Shown: in pieces, positions 36,228-47,177 of the stretch
Layout: the number at the start of each line of letters is the position of its first letter
Position numbering within the stretch: the first letter of the stretch is position 1
DNA from: Trichaptum fuscoviolaceum
Lineage: Eukaryota; Basidiomycota; Agaricomycetes; Hymenochaetales; Trichaptaceae
Reading direction: 5' to 3'
Length of the DNA: 64,000 nucleotides
Assembly (NCBI GenBank): GCA_910574455.1
Contig: CAJSYZ010000007.1
Span: forward strand, 1 to 64,000
Position numbers and translations under genes: made by a program
The notes under the pieces: model-generated
Told to the model about the DNA's origin: nothing
Databases searched by the model: none
The model's input: only the letters and a program-made list of their open reading frames with translations

Positions 36228-36248
36228 CTTTTTCCCTTTTTCCCGATG
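36228..36248 (-). repeat. Right terminal inverted repeat of element 1
   Basis: 21 bp, ctttttccctttttcccg followed by atg, exactly complementary to 31308-31328. Preceded by AT-rich DNA from about 35840. Confidence 0.9.
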
Positions 36249-37405
36249 CCTTTGGCATGCATAAATCGTCTGTGATGGCATTCTGGGAGCATTCTGGGTC
36301 AAGTAGTGTGTTCTCAGTTACGACAGGCTGGCACGATCGCCGGCGTAGTTGAATTTCTCGCACCTGATACCTCAATCTCGCTCTACAACAGTTACAAGTC
36401 CAAAGTTGAGAATGCAATGTGCCCACAGTGCGCAAGGTCGGGCCGCGCTGCGACTAAACAATCGCGCACATACATAGACTCGGAGCCTGACTGAGGGCTT
36501 CTTTGTCCAATGTCGGGCACCCGTGCACGCATGCACTGCAACGACGACTTTGACGTGATTTAGAGATGCACGAAATGAGATCATGGGAGAGACCATGCAC
36601 ACGCCGCGCATGAGGAGGGCATATAGTAGCAGAGGTGCCCCCTCGGCCCGCCGGCCCGCGTAGGTCCGAGTCGGGCAGGATGCATGGGCATTCGTGCGGT
36701 CTGAGCGGCTGTGCATGGCGGAGAGTGCGGGTCGGGTCGAATCAATAGGGCAGCCGCACTCGCAGAAAGAGGATAGCGAAGGTGTGAGAAGGAATGTTGG
36801 GTGCGTTGGGTGAGTTGAGTCCGGCCGGCGCGGAGCTTAAATAAAATTCCCACTGGCACGACGTCGGTTCTTCTCAGGTTGTCTGAGTTGTTGCCAGTGA
36901 TTGTCGTTGGTCTCAACTCCTTGCACTCTGGCAGGACGATGACAAAAAGACAGGATGTCTGCTACATGTATGTTCCCATTGAGAGAAGCTATCTATACAG
37001 CAGCGTCATTTCACGCTCCCTAATCCGCGCCTACGCTCGATTTCTCACCACCCGATCATATCCCGCTTCCGCTGTCGCTCAACTGTAGCTATAACAGACT
37101 TAGTACATTCCGGAAGCTGAATCTGACAAGCGTGCCCCCGAGTGCCTAAGTCCGCTAACAAAACTCCATCCGCTGCCATTTGTGCGCCGCATCTGGATCT
37201 GGATGACTCGCACTTGTATTCGGCGTACCCCGACCGGCCATGGCGCCGTCTTGTGCTTAAACAGCGTCCGAGTAGGAGTCAGAGTATTGATTCACCACTG
37301 ATGTCAGATGCTACCTTCTAGTCTTACATATCCGCTTCAATCTGAAAAAAAAACACTGCTCTAATCATTTGCAGTCATCAGTGACTCAGGAATTTGAACT
37401 TCAAA
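36249..37405. repeat. Dispersed repeat R, partial copy, non-coding
   Basis: Shares blocks with 39.8-40.2 kb: gttgaatt(t/c)ctcgcacctg at 36347 and 39971, then ctcttgtccgatgtcggg-like and gatcatgggagagac-like sequence (36495-36600 versus 40065-40170). No gene is visible. The end (about 37308-37330) carries the downstream motif cagatgctac of the F-box family. Confidence 0.65.
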
Positions 37406-38992
37406 TCAACCAGCACTCCCGCCTTCCGCAACGTCATTATCGCATCTTTCTCCTTCCTGTCCCATACGCTCGCCAGGCCGGAAGCAATTCAGGGATACGC
37501 GGATACTCCGGAGAATTTCGGGAAGTCTGACATAGAAACCCTCCTCCACGATTGTACAGTTCTTCAAATCCAGGTGCATGAGGTTTTCGTAGTAGGTACG
37601 GAAGTTCGAAGGTACAATAGCACTTGTTCGTGACGCATGGAGAACCACGTAATCTGCAGCGTATGCAGAATCGACCGTCAGTCTTTTAATTGTATTCGGT
37701 AATGGGCGTAGTATGTCGTCAAAGAAGAATCCCAGTCTCGGATTAGGGTGGATAATGAGTATCGTGAACGATGTGAGTTCCGGATAGCGCTCTTGTACAT
37801 TATTCGTCAGAATTGAGTATTCGGCATGCGTTCTTGCCGCCAGAGAAAGGTGCTTCAGACCGGGACATAGGATGGCTTTGAGAAGATTTCCAGCAGCCAT
37901 AAAGCCATCGTCGTCATAAAACTGGATATCAAGGTGCTCAAGGCAGGGTAGCCTTATTTCCGGAACTTCTGCATGTTCGACGTAATGCAAATCCATCGTT
38001 AGGGAGTGTAGATTACTTGCTGCGTTCAAGAATGCCGCAATCTCCATCATAAGTGCATTGTCTAGGTTGTGTAAGTCCAGCGTACAAGATCGCAGTGAAT
38101 GGCTCGCCACACCGGGGGAGAGGAGACGGTTGTGCCTGTGCAACTCGAGCTCTAGTTCCTCGACCGAGGGAACTTCCCATTGGTCGAAGAAACCGTCATC
38201 TAACCGTTTACATTCATAGTCGCGAAGGACTCGGATTGCTTTGAAGTTAACGACAGGGAAATGCTCTTGGATGAAGCTTGCTGCTACGCCATCAAGTGAC
38301 GTGGACAATTCTCTCCATCTCTCATGATGTTCAAACAATGTTGAAAGCCTCGATAGCGCGGATTCGGCGCTCAGTTGAATCCATTTCGTGTAGAACAGTA
38401 CCGTCGATCCATCAAGATCTATGTCCACGGAGAGCCCCAGCTCAGCGCTCCTGTCTATGACTGTCGCAATGAAACCCGTAGGTATCATGAGGGTTAGCGG
38501 TATTGACGCCCATAGAGAAGGCGAATACAGAATAACGTCTCTAAACCTTTGGGAGATGTGGGAGTATCGGACAAGCGAATGTGGGTCCGAGCAGTTGAAT
38601 GCGTCCTTCACAATACGATGGATGATCTCGTTCGGAAGGCCTTCGACAGTGAGGCGCGGAATACCGATACGGCGACGGGTTGTGGAGATGTGGGATTTAT
38701 ATGTCGAGACCAGAGTGGACGCGAAGGATTGGAACGCATCAGCAAGCCCTTCCATTTGTCTCATGCCTTGCCTTGCAATGGTGGGGTTGGAACTTCGCAC
38801 ATTTGAGGGAATGCTATATAGGATGATGAATCTTTAGGAGAGTAAAGGAATAAGACATTAGACCATCACATACCTTAGCACGCCTTCCCATAATTCCTCA
38901 GCACTAATGCATCCGTTCGTCTCGTCCAGTTTGTCGACTACACGGCGCAAGAGGTCGATAGTTTCTCGAGTTTCGTGAAAAAAGACGGTCAT
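37406..38992 (-). CDS. F-box/LRR-like protein, cluster member 4, C-terminus frameshifted
   Basis: Exon 1 38992-38874 (119 nt) and exon 2 38813-37406 give 508 aa. Exon 1 encodes ETRETIDLLRRVVDKLDETN. The F-box-like motif is LTVEGLPNEIIHRIVKDAF followed by RYSHISQRFRDVILYSPS; leucine-rich segments include LPCLEHLDIQFY and CPGLKHLSLAAR. Near 37460 the frame departs from its paralogues: their ending DAIMTLQKAGVLVDLN-like is still encoded here, but one frame away, and the actual frame ends RCDNDVAEGGSAG. A single-base indel has thus replaced about the last 15-20 residues. The protein is otherwise intact and could be functional. Confidence 0.83.
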
Positions 38993-39127
38993 TGTTTCTT
39001 TTACTGGGATGGGAACTGCAAGGAAGAATCCCCCGAGCTCACGAATTTATACCTTTATTGTGTGGTTCAGGTTCAAGTTGTGTGGCTCAGGGTCCGAGTC
39101 GCATGTCCACTGACACGCGGTCGCTTC

Positions 39128-39172
39128 GGTAACCACAACTTGAACCACAACCACCAATTTGCATTGGACGTG
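39128..39172 (-). promoter_or_regulatory. Conserved upstream block of the F-box family (37.4-kb gene)
   Basis: Same block as at 31021-31065, here containing ccaatttgcattggacgtgg on the plus strand and starting ggtaaccacaacttgaacca. It lies about 136-180 bp before the ATG at 38992. A TATA-like tttatacctttattg lies between block and start. Confidence 0.5.
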
Positions 39173-40174
39173 GCGTACAGACTTGATAATCAATGCACGC
39201 AGTGGAATGAATTGCTTGTGTAGAGATATGGGGAATGATGTTTTAATCGATGGAATTCCAAACGACAGCCATGGGCAACACGACCTACCATGGTTCAACT
39301 TCCAGCGGTCAAATCACTAGGTCGTGATTTCGAAGATGAATAGGTGCGTTAATCATTGCTCTTCTTCCAAATCTCGTCTACGGGATCTCTTAGACTGAAT
39401 CACCATAACATGGAAAGACCGCTGGCACAATACAGCGACGTCCGATTAGCGCGACCACTTGCAGTGGACAGCGCGGCAAACCGCAAACCACCATCGCAGC
39501 TCAGAGCTGACCCATTGGTGCTTTGATTTGTGCACGGCCTATCATATCGCATTGACGATCGTATGTCACAGGTGTCATCGCTGACGAAACACGAGTCGGG
39601 TCGGTGAGCTAGGTTTGTTTGAGAGGGTCGACTCGGATGCTCCGCTCAGGGATTGCTTTCGCTGGATGAGATGCCAAATGCTCTAATAAGGGCGCCTTTC
39701 GGTCTCGTTAATGCTAGTGACCGTCGGGGGCCCAGGGGGCTGAACGGGCCTTAGACTCGATCACTGGCACGCACTTTGAAAGATGTCCTGGGTCCAAGCA
39801 AGGGTTCGGATGCAATGACGTTGCCATGCACGCATTTTCAGCGTCAAAAACACCGCAGGCGGCAGCGATGGGATTCTGGGAAGCCTGAGGAAGTTGCGAG
39901 TTAGTCGAGTAGTTGTTATCTCGGGTCAGGAGTCAGGACTGGTTGGTATAAGATAGCGCCAAACGTGTAGTTGAATTCCTCGCACCTGATACCTCATTCA
40001 AGTCGGGCCATTGGGACGCAGCGAATAAACAATCGCACACATAGACTCGGAGTGTGGCTGAGGCCTGAGGGCCTCTTTGTCCGATGTCAGGTATGCCGCA
40101 TCTGCGCTGCATCAACGACGTCGACGTGAATTTGAGATACACGACATCAGATCATGAGAGATACAGTATGCATG

Positions 40175-40198
40175 CGCCGCCGCCGCCGCCGCCGCCGC
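40175..40198. repeat. (GCC)n microsatellite
   Basis: About eight uninterrupted gcc units in non-coding repeat R. Confidence 0.9.
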
Positions 40199-40260
40199 GG
40201 TCTACTGGTCTGCCGGTCTGCCGGTTTGCTTTGTCTTCGTCTTTGTCTTCGCTTCCTACG

Positions 40261-40288
40261 TTGTTGTTGTTGTTGTTGTTGTTGTTGA
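40261..40288. repeat. (TTG)n microsatellite
   Basis: About nine uninterrupted ttg units in non-coding repeat R. Confidence 0.9.
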
Positions 40289-41068
40289 GACAGAACTCGA
40301 ATTTGTGGAACGAAACCGTGAGTATGTAGGGATACGTCTGGAAGATGGAGAACGCGCATAGAGGGTCAAGAGTCGAAACCAAGGAGAACAGATCCGTGAG
40401 CTTACCAGTGAAACCCGCACCTCGAAAGGAAGACGTTAGAATAAAACAAAAAGGTCACTTACACACAAAGAATGCTCGCGCCACTGGCAGTGCCGCAGTG
40501 CGAGTTCGCGTACGCGGATGACCGACAACTTGAACAGCATTTCATTGGACTATTTGGTAGCTGCTTCAGATACATGTAGTTCTGCGTTCACCATGCCGTG
40601 TGCAAATACCAAGAAGCAAAAGATTAAAGCAGATCATGCATACCGCAGATTAAGTAGGATATCCACAACCTTGAGTCTTGAGTCTTGACTGCCCGCGACC
40701 GCGCGCCCGCGCGCCCGTTGACCTTCTTGCTTGTGCTCTATGTTTAGCCAATACATTTGCCCATCCTCATCTTTCTTAGATTCTGAGGATGGGCATTGAT
40801 GATGGCAGATCAAAAGACAGGTGCACGCCGTGCAAGTGCCAGTGCCAGTGCAGGTCCGAGTCAGGCGATGCAGAATTCAGATGCGGACCAGGCAAGGAAA
40901 GGGTGTCTCTCGTCTCTCGTCTCTCCTGCATCTCCTTCATCGGCCGGGCCTCATCAGCCCTGTTCTCCGGAGTCCAGTCCAGCGTCTATGCGAAGCCCTT
41001 CCTCCCGTCTCACCCGCCTCACCCGCTAAACCACGCGCTCGTCCCCAGGCCTAACGACGACCGACGAC

Positions 41069-41091
41069 ACGCACGCACGCACGCACGCACG
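41069..41091. repeat. (GCAC)n microsatellite
   Basis: About five gcac units in non-coding repeat R. Confidence 0.85.
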
Positions 41092-41251
41092 AGCTTCTGC
41101 CGCCACGCCGTGTCTGCGCCCGCGCCCGTCCGGTCACGCTGTCGTGTGCTGTGTTGTGCCTCGTGCACGTGGAGGGCATTCCAGTGGTGCCGCAGGTATG
41201 CGCAGCGGATGCCACGGTGTTAGCGCCCGCGCGAACGTCTTGTGCTCAATT

Positions 41252-41282
41252 TGTGTCCGAGTCCGAGTCCGAGTCCGAGTCA
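41252..41282. repeat. (GAGTCC)n microsatellite
   Basis: About five gagtcc-type hexamers in non-coding repeat R. Confidence 0.85.
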
Positions 41283-41632
41283 AAGACAGAGACAGAGTCT
41301 GAGTATCCTTCTTGGTATCTCCTCACCATGATGGACCAGAAGGGATCGAAGGGCTCGAAGGGCGAAGATGGGCTCAAAGGGCAAAGATGGGCGAAGTGGG
41401 CGAAGAAAGTGAAGAAAGTGAAGAAAGCGAAGAAGTCAGGCCCAGGTGCAAGGGGTACGCCAAGTGCGAGTCCAAGATTGAAATTTGGGTCAGCTACAAA
41501 CGCCACCGACGGCGGACTCGTCTCCCGGGGCTGGGGGTTGGGGTGTCTCACCCTTGCTCTAGCGTCGTCAGCCCTCTTGTCAGCCTCCTCCCCATGCTAA
41601 CCGCTCCCTTCTCACCTGCCACAGCGACTTCT

Positions 41633-41664
41633 TCCACCACCACCACCACCACCACCACCACCAT
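41633..41664. repeat. (CCA)n microsatellite
   Basis: About ten cca units. The His/Val-rich translations across it are an artefact of the repeat. Confidence 0.9.
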
Positions 41665-42980
41665 CACATTCTTCTCCTCTGTTCTGTACGCCGCCGCAAT
41701 CCCGAGAGTACACGCATCTTTCGACGCTGGCCGTATCGGCACCCGAGGGCTTCCTTCGTGCCGAGGGTGCGTCGGTGTGGTACGGCTCGTGGCTCGTGGC
41801 TCGTGTGTGTCGGCGATCTAACGAGGAAGAGGCGGCAGGTTCAAAGGAGGCAGCGAGAAAGGCAGATGCAGAAGAGATGAGGCAAATGACGATGGCGAGG
41901 ACGGCGACTGCGACGCAGAGGCGTACGCGTGCCAGGATCGGGAAACATCCGTCTTCGTCATCGTCATCGTCGACGTCGATCGCGGCTAGCACGCGCATAG
42001 TCTTTCCTGCACAGATGAACCGTCTACATATTCATCAGCAAGATTCGGCCACGGACCGCAGAGCCGCAGACCACCGAACGCCAAAATACGTCGCGCACAC
42101 TCAGGCTGGCCGCTGGCCGGCCAAGTTACTTACCTAGAACGCACTCAGGCCATTTATTATGTGAGTCGTGCGATGCAATGGCCGAGTCAGGCTTACAAGC
42201 ACGACCAGATCGAGGTTCAGCAGGCGGAGCGCACGGTTGGCAGCAGATGTGCTTATGGCCCCAGCACCCGAGCACTCGTGCGAGCCTCATTGTCTGGTCC
42301 AGCTTCCAGAATGCAGAATGTCTATATACCTTCAGTCGAGCGATACCGGAGGCTGTTTCTTACGACGGGGTACGAACAGGTGCGGTGAGAAGTCGAGTGC
42401 GGGCGGGGATTAGAGAGCGTGAAGTGGCGAACTGTATGGGACAAATGAAGCCAGATAGCTTCACAAGAGATTTCGCTTTAAGGAACATTGGCATAGCATG
42501 GACACACTGTCTTCTTGCCAGTGTCTTGCCTTCATGCCAGAGTGCAAAGAGTCACTGTTGAAACGAACTGAGACTTGGACATGGAGACACAACTTGAACG
42601 TGGGAATTATTTTTTCATCCGCGCCGGCTCACCGGCAGCCAGCTTCGGTTTCTCACTTTTTTCTCAGACGATCACCATTCGACGTAGACGAAAAGGCCTC
42701 GTTAACAAAATTCGAGATTTCGGTTCCACCTCCAGACCAACATTCGTTGCTGTCCCAACTCAAGTACTAATGGGACAGCGTTGAAGATGCCAAAGGAGGT
42801 GTGATGGTGGTAAGATCCGTTATTAGTCTCCTGGTGATTTGGCCACCACTGGAAGTCAAACCATGGTATGTATGTCTTGTCTCCCATGGCTATCACATGG
42901 TGTTTTAAACAATTGACCCACCATTTAGTCTATTCCTCCGCGACCCATTCGCTTTCTAGTGGCATTGTACGCTTCACCTG

Positions 42981-43025
42981 CACGTTCAACGCAAATTTGT
43001 GGTTGTGGTTCAACTTGTGGTTACC
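42981..43025 (+). promoter_or_regulatory. Conserved upstream block of the F-box family (43.2-kb gene)
   Basis: Reads cacgttcaacgcaaatttgt, then ggttgtggttcaacttgtgg, then ttacc on the plus strand, about 125-170 bp before the ATG at 43151. A TATA-like aaaagtataagtac follows at about 43087. It is the mirror orientation of the blocks before the minus-strand members. Confidence 0.5.
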
Positions 43026-43150
43026 GAAGCCGCGTGTAGGCATACTGTGCGACCCCGACCCTGAGCTACAATCTGAACCACTGAATAAAAGTATAAGTAC
43101 TTGAGCTCTGGGTATTCCTCCTTGAAGCTCCCACCCCAGTAAAAGAAACG

Positions 43151-44806
43151 ATGACCGTCTTTTTTCACACAACTCGAGAAACCATTGACCTCTTGCGCCG
43201 TGTAGTCGACAAGCTGGACGAGACGAATGGATGCATAGGTGCTGAAGAATTGTGGGATGGCGTGCTAAGGTATGTCATGGCCTAATGTTTTATTCTTCTC
43301 CTCTCTTAAATTTTCGTTATCCTATACAGCATCCCCTCAAACGTGCGAAGTTCCAACCCCACCGTCGCAAGGCATGGCATGAGACAATTGGTCAGTTTTG
43401 CTGATGTCCTCCAATCCTTCGCGTCCACTCTGGTCTCGACATACAAATCCCACATCCCCACAACCCGTCGCCTTATCGGTATCCCGCAACTCACTGTCGA
43501 AAGCCTTCCGAACGAAATCATTCATCAAATTGTGAAGGACGCATTGGACTGCGCAAAGCCGCTTTCGCTTGACCGATACTCTCACATCTCCCGAAAATTT
43601 AGAGGGGTTATCCTGTAATCGCCTTCTCTATGGGCGTCAATACCGCTCACCCTCAAGATACCTACGGGCTTCATTGAGACAATCATAGACCGGAGCGCTG
43701 AGCTGGGGCTGTCCGTGGACATAAAGCTTTACGTCGCCACTACTGGACCATACTCTGGCAGATTCTTTCGCACGGATGGGATCAGACTGAGCCCCGAGTC
43801 CGCGCTATCCAGACTTTCGGTGATGTTCGCACATCAGCAGAGATGGAAAGACTTGACGATAGATTTTGAGGAGGACTCAGAGACGGCAAGCTTCCTTCAA
43901 GAGAAGTTTCCTCTTGTCAACCTTAAAGCCCTTCGTGTCCTCCGCGTTCATGAATTCGATCGGTCGGTGGGCAGTCTCTTGCAGCAATGGCAAATCGCCC
44001 CACTCGAGGAACTGGAGCTCGATCTGGGGATGCGAAGTCGGCTCCTTTGCTCGCGTATGGCAAGCCAGACGCTGCGCGTCTGCTCGCTGGTGATATATGA
44101 CCTACGCAACGCACAAATGAAGAAGGTGGCGACATTCTTGAGCGCAGCTACTAACTTACACACCCTGAAGGTGGTTGTGAGTCCTGATGGTGACGTCGGG
44201 AATGCAGAGTTTCGGGAGATAAGTCTATCCAGCCTTGAAGACCTCGACATCAAATATGATAGCGGCAGCAAGGCCTTTCGGCCAGCTGCGTCTCTTCTTA
44301 AAGCCGTCCTGTGTCCCGCTTTGAAACGCCTGTCTCTAACGGCACGTACGCAAGCAGAGTACTCTGAGTTAACCGGCACTATGCGAGAGCGCTATCCGGA
44401 GCTCACGACCTTCGCACTGCTCATTGTTAATCTGCATCGCCCCGAAGAAGTTTTCTTCTTTGACGACATAATACGCCCATTACCAAGCACAACGAGGAAG
44501 CTAAAGGTCGCGGCGGAATCCAATACAGTTCGCATGGCTCTTCAAGCATCACGGACAAGCGATATTGGACTATCAAAGTGCTGTACCTACTACAAGAACC
44601 TCACGCACCTGGATTTGCAGACCTGCACCACCCTGGAGGAGAGCTTCTATGCCAGACTTTCCGAGATTTTCCGGAGTATCCACGTACACCTGAATTATTT
44701 CCGACCCGGTAAGCGCAGGATGCGGACATATGTCATATATCATCAGGAGGAAAAAAGTGCGATAAAGACATTGCAGAACGCGGGCGTATTAACTTTGATG
44801 TCTTGA
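43151..44806 (+). pseudogene. F-box/LRR-like protein, cluster member 5, one nonsense codon
   Basis: Exon 1 43151-43269 (119 nt), intron to 43329, exon 2 43330-44806; 531 codons. The only defect is TAA at 43616-43618, in GVIL*SPSLWASIPLTL. Paralogues read VILYSPSLWASIPLTL with TAT at the Tyr, so one T-to-A change made the stop. The frame stays open for 396 further codons, with preserved family sequence: RWKDLTIDFEED, LEELELDLGMRS, CPALKRLSLTAR, FFFDDIIRPLPS, LTHLDLQTCTTL. The F-box-like motif (LTVESLPNEIIHQIVKDALD) lies just before the stop, so the predicted product would be little more than exon 1 and the F-box. It is either a very young pseudogene, an allelic null or a sequencing error. Confidence 0.85.
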
Positions 44807-44972
44807 CCACAAGGAGTAGCGTGCACAAAGAAGAAATGTTACCAGAGATATATGTACATAAACCTTAGTACGTAAAACTCAATTGAAATCGCTACCTTGC
44901 CTCTGAGCCACCGTCACCTATCCTTTCTTCTCTCCAGATACCTTCACTTCAAAGGAACACCATATAAGCTAC

Positions 44973-46750
44973 ATGGTGAGGACCTTCGAAGTACAAACTC
45001 TCAAAGGTACTATTTTGAAGCTAGATATGCGCGGTTCTCTGGATGCGACCACCAATAACGTTGATCATAAAGAGACCAAACTCGAAACCGGTGGCTCAGA
45101 TGAGCTGCAGGACGATTGCAACGTGTGAGTACCTCCTTTCACGTCTCCCGTACCAGCGATATTCCGTTATTAAGACTGCGAAATAGTGCCAAAGCTATGG
45201 GCAGTAGTAAAGACTTGACCTCATCTATGAGCGCACGTTTGGAGGAGCTTCCCAATAATCAAATGCCCCCTCCACGCCTTCTTTCACCCGCCAACATCGC
45301 TCTCACACCCATCGCCATTCGCTCCTTAGCAACATTCAAAGACCTTCCGGATGAGCTCATTGCGCTTTCCGTGCAATATGCCGTGGGCTCATCGTCGGAT
45401 CGCTTACGCCAGCTCCGGTCCCTCCTCCTCGTGTGCCGCAGGCTCGCGAACATTGTGTGGAGTGCACCGCGGATATGGGCCGAAGTCAATCTGAGCACGT
45501 CCATGAGCCAGCGGTCTATCAAGATGGTCGTGCGGAGGAGCGGCACCCTCAGCCTCGATGTCATGTTTACCAACGGGCATTGCTACCCATTGATAGACAC
45601 AAAATACGCAGGCATCATCCATGCGCTGTTCTCATGCCGCCACAGGTGGGATGATGTCTCGTTCTTTATCTCAGATGCCACTGCACGGTACATCCTCGCG
45701 CACTACTCGCGTCTTACCCTTTCTTGCACCCGCGCACTCACAATCGAGTGTGCGCAATCCGCCAGCTACGCATGGACCTCCTGGATAAGTCAAAACTGGG
45801 CTATGCCAAAGCTGACGCGACTATCCTTCTCCGCACACGGTCCCCCACCCTCCTTGGTCTCTAGCAAGCTTCTAAGGGAGTGCACTTTGGAGTTACGCGA
45901 CTGCGATATCTCCAGCGTGCTGTTTTTCTTAGCTTCCACTCCTATATTGAGGAGACTGGAATTAACAGACCATGGTCTTTACGACTCCGCTACAAGCATT
46001 CTCTCGAACTCCGAGCTACCGAGGATAGTCCTGCCTAGGCTCGACTATCTTGCGTTATACCTTCACACCATCGACGCACGTGCCCTCCAGAGGTACCTCA
46101 GCGCCCTATCCTGTCCATGTCTCGACAAATTGTATCTCTACGCCGATTTCGACGCTCCGGAATTCATTGCGGAAGATTGCACCTATGCGGCGTACCATGA
46201 AGTGGCGCAGTTTGTACGAAGTCCCCCATCGCCTGTCCTTCGAACATTCGAGTTCGAGGTCGAACCTATCCCTCAATGTTTTCCCAATGACAGCCTTGGT
46301 GACTCGGATGAGCTTTATCGACCGATCAAGTTCTTTCCCGGCGACATATTCTGGCAATTACCAAGCTCAATAGAGAAGTTCACAATCCATAATGTAGACT
46401 TCTTCGACGACAGCGACTATAACTATCCCGAGTATACATTACCTGAGCTCGATGAATTGATCATCCGGAAGAGCAGTGCGAAGCTCGCCTTTGGGGAGCA
46501 CTTCTATTCGAGGCTTTCAGACGTCCTCAAGAGGCTGGGGGCGAAGCTGAATCGGTTTAGGCTCGTGATGGACGACTCTGAAGAGGATGAGGATGAAATC
46601 GACGAAGAAAGAAAATATGTCGGAGATGGCGAGGGAGAAAGTGATAATGACGGAGCCGACAAAGAAGTTGGTGAGGATGAAGAGAAGGAGTCTCGGATGG
46701 AAGAAGTAAAAGCCAAAGCTATACTGCGGAATGCAGCAGTTTTATACTAG
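44973..46750 (+). CDS. F-box protein with acidic C-terminal tail, divergent cluster member
   Basis: Exon 1 44973-45124 (152 nt), a 62-nt intron with donor GTGAGT, exon 2 45187-46750; 571 aa. The intron is in phase 2, like the rest of the cluster, but exon 1 is longer and unrelated in sequence (contains LETGGSDELQDDCNV). The F-box-like motif is ATFKDLPDELIALSVQYAVG followed by LRSLLLVCRRLANIVWSAPR. Leucine-rich segments follow (LPRLDYLALYLHTID, CPCLDKLYLYADFD, LPELDELIIRKSS). The last about 60 residues are strongly acidic (SEEDEDEIDEERK, then DNDGADKEVGEDEEKE), which no other member shows. Another in-frame ATG at 45027 is an alternative start. It lies only about 170 bp after the broken member at 43.2 kb. 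Confidence 0.82.
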
Positions 46751-47177
46751 AAGCTGAACCATGTCTGACAGATCCCAAGGTTCTTGTTAATCACATATGA
46801 ATCTCGCAGTATGACGTTAACCTCTCCGGCATCCGCCAATGTGTATTCTGTCGATTATATTATTGTAGATGCCCACATGTACATACGTATTCAACATGTA
46901 AAAATGGTGCAATCTTCTATGAGCAAGTATCCAGAGCGCTTCCAACTTAAGTTCAGGGTGAACTTGCATACACTGTACCCTACCGTTTCAGTGTACGGGA
47001 GAGAATCACAGCGGCTGAGCTAGAGTGCGGGCTGCGACTCTCTTCCCCGTCCGTTACCTAGTGCGTGCGCTCGACACGGAGAACGAGTGTCACCAATCAC
47101 TGATAACAGATGCTACTGCTAGTCTATTCTAGTAGCGTCAAGCTGAAAATACACCGTGACTGTTTCAACCATTGTAG

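Larger units (their letters stand above)
31308..36248. mobile_element. Element 1: TIR transposon carrying host gene fragments (Pack-type)
   Basis: A 4941-bp block bounded by perfect 21-bp terminal inverted repeats (31308-31328 and 36228-36248; core CGGGAAAAAGGGAAAAAG). Both ends are followed inward by several hundred bp of AT-rich DNA full of ttataat/attataa motifs, including a 170-bp direct repeat on the left. Inside are broken kinase fragments (-) and a broken coatomer beta-prime copy (+). No transposase is recognisable, so it looks non-autonomous. Its flanks match the duplicated DNA around other F-box genes. I cannot define a convincing target-site duplication: only cc/cc, or at/at if the TIR starts at CGGG. 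The superfamily is therefore open. Confidence 0.7.
38993..43150. repeat. Dispersed repeat R, longest copy, plus F-box promoter flanks
   Basis: 4.2 kb between two divergently oriented F-box genes. Most of it (about 39550-42780) is repeat R, whose blocks recur at 36.3-37.1, 49.3-50.5 and 54.3-54.4 kb: gaccaggcaa(a)gga, gatggaccaga(a/g)ggga(t/c)c, atgg(a)cagactgtctt-like, and tttctcagac(g/a)atcaccat. It contains several microsatellites. The many GC-rich ORFs at 40.8-42.5 kb lie in overlapping frames with simple-repeat translations and are not called as genes. Confidence 0.65.

Noticed and set aside
31308..36248. Retrotransposon or retrogene origin of the gene fragments
   Set aside because: Introns are retained, no long terminal repeats, poly-A or reverse transcriptase motif is visible, and the borders are inverted repeats.
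31301..36255. Target-site duplication of 8-9 bp around element 1
   Set aside because: Flanks tgcaagcc and cctttggc do not match; only a 2-bp match is possible, which is not significant.
40789..42561. Cluster of overlapping plus- and minus-strand ORFs of 75-170 codons
   Set aside because: Frames translate simple repeats and repeat R; corresponding frames are not conserved in the 49.3-kb R copy.
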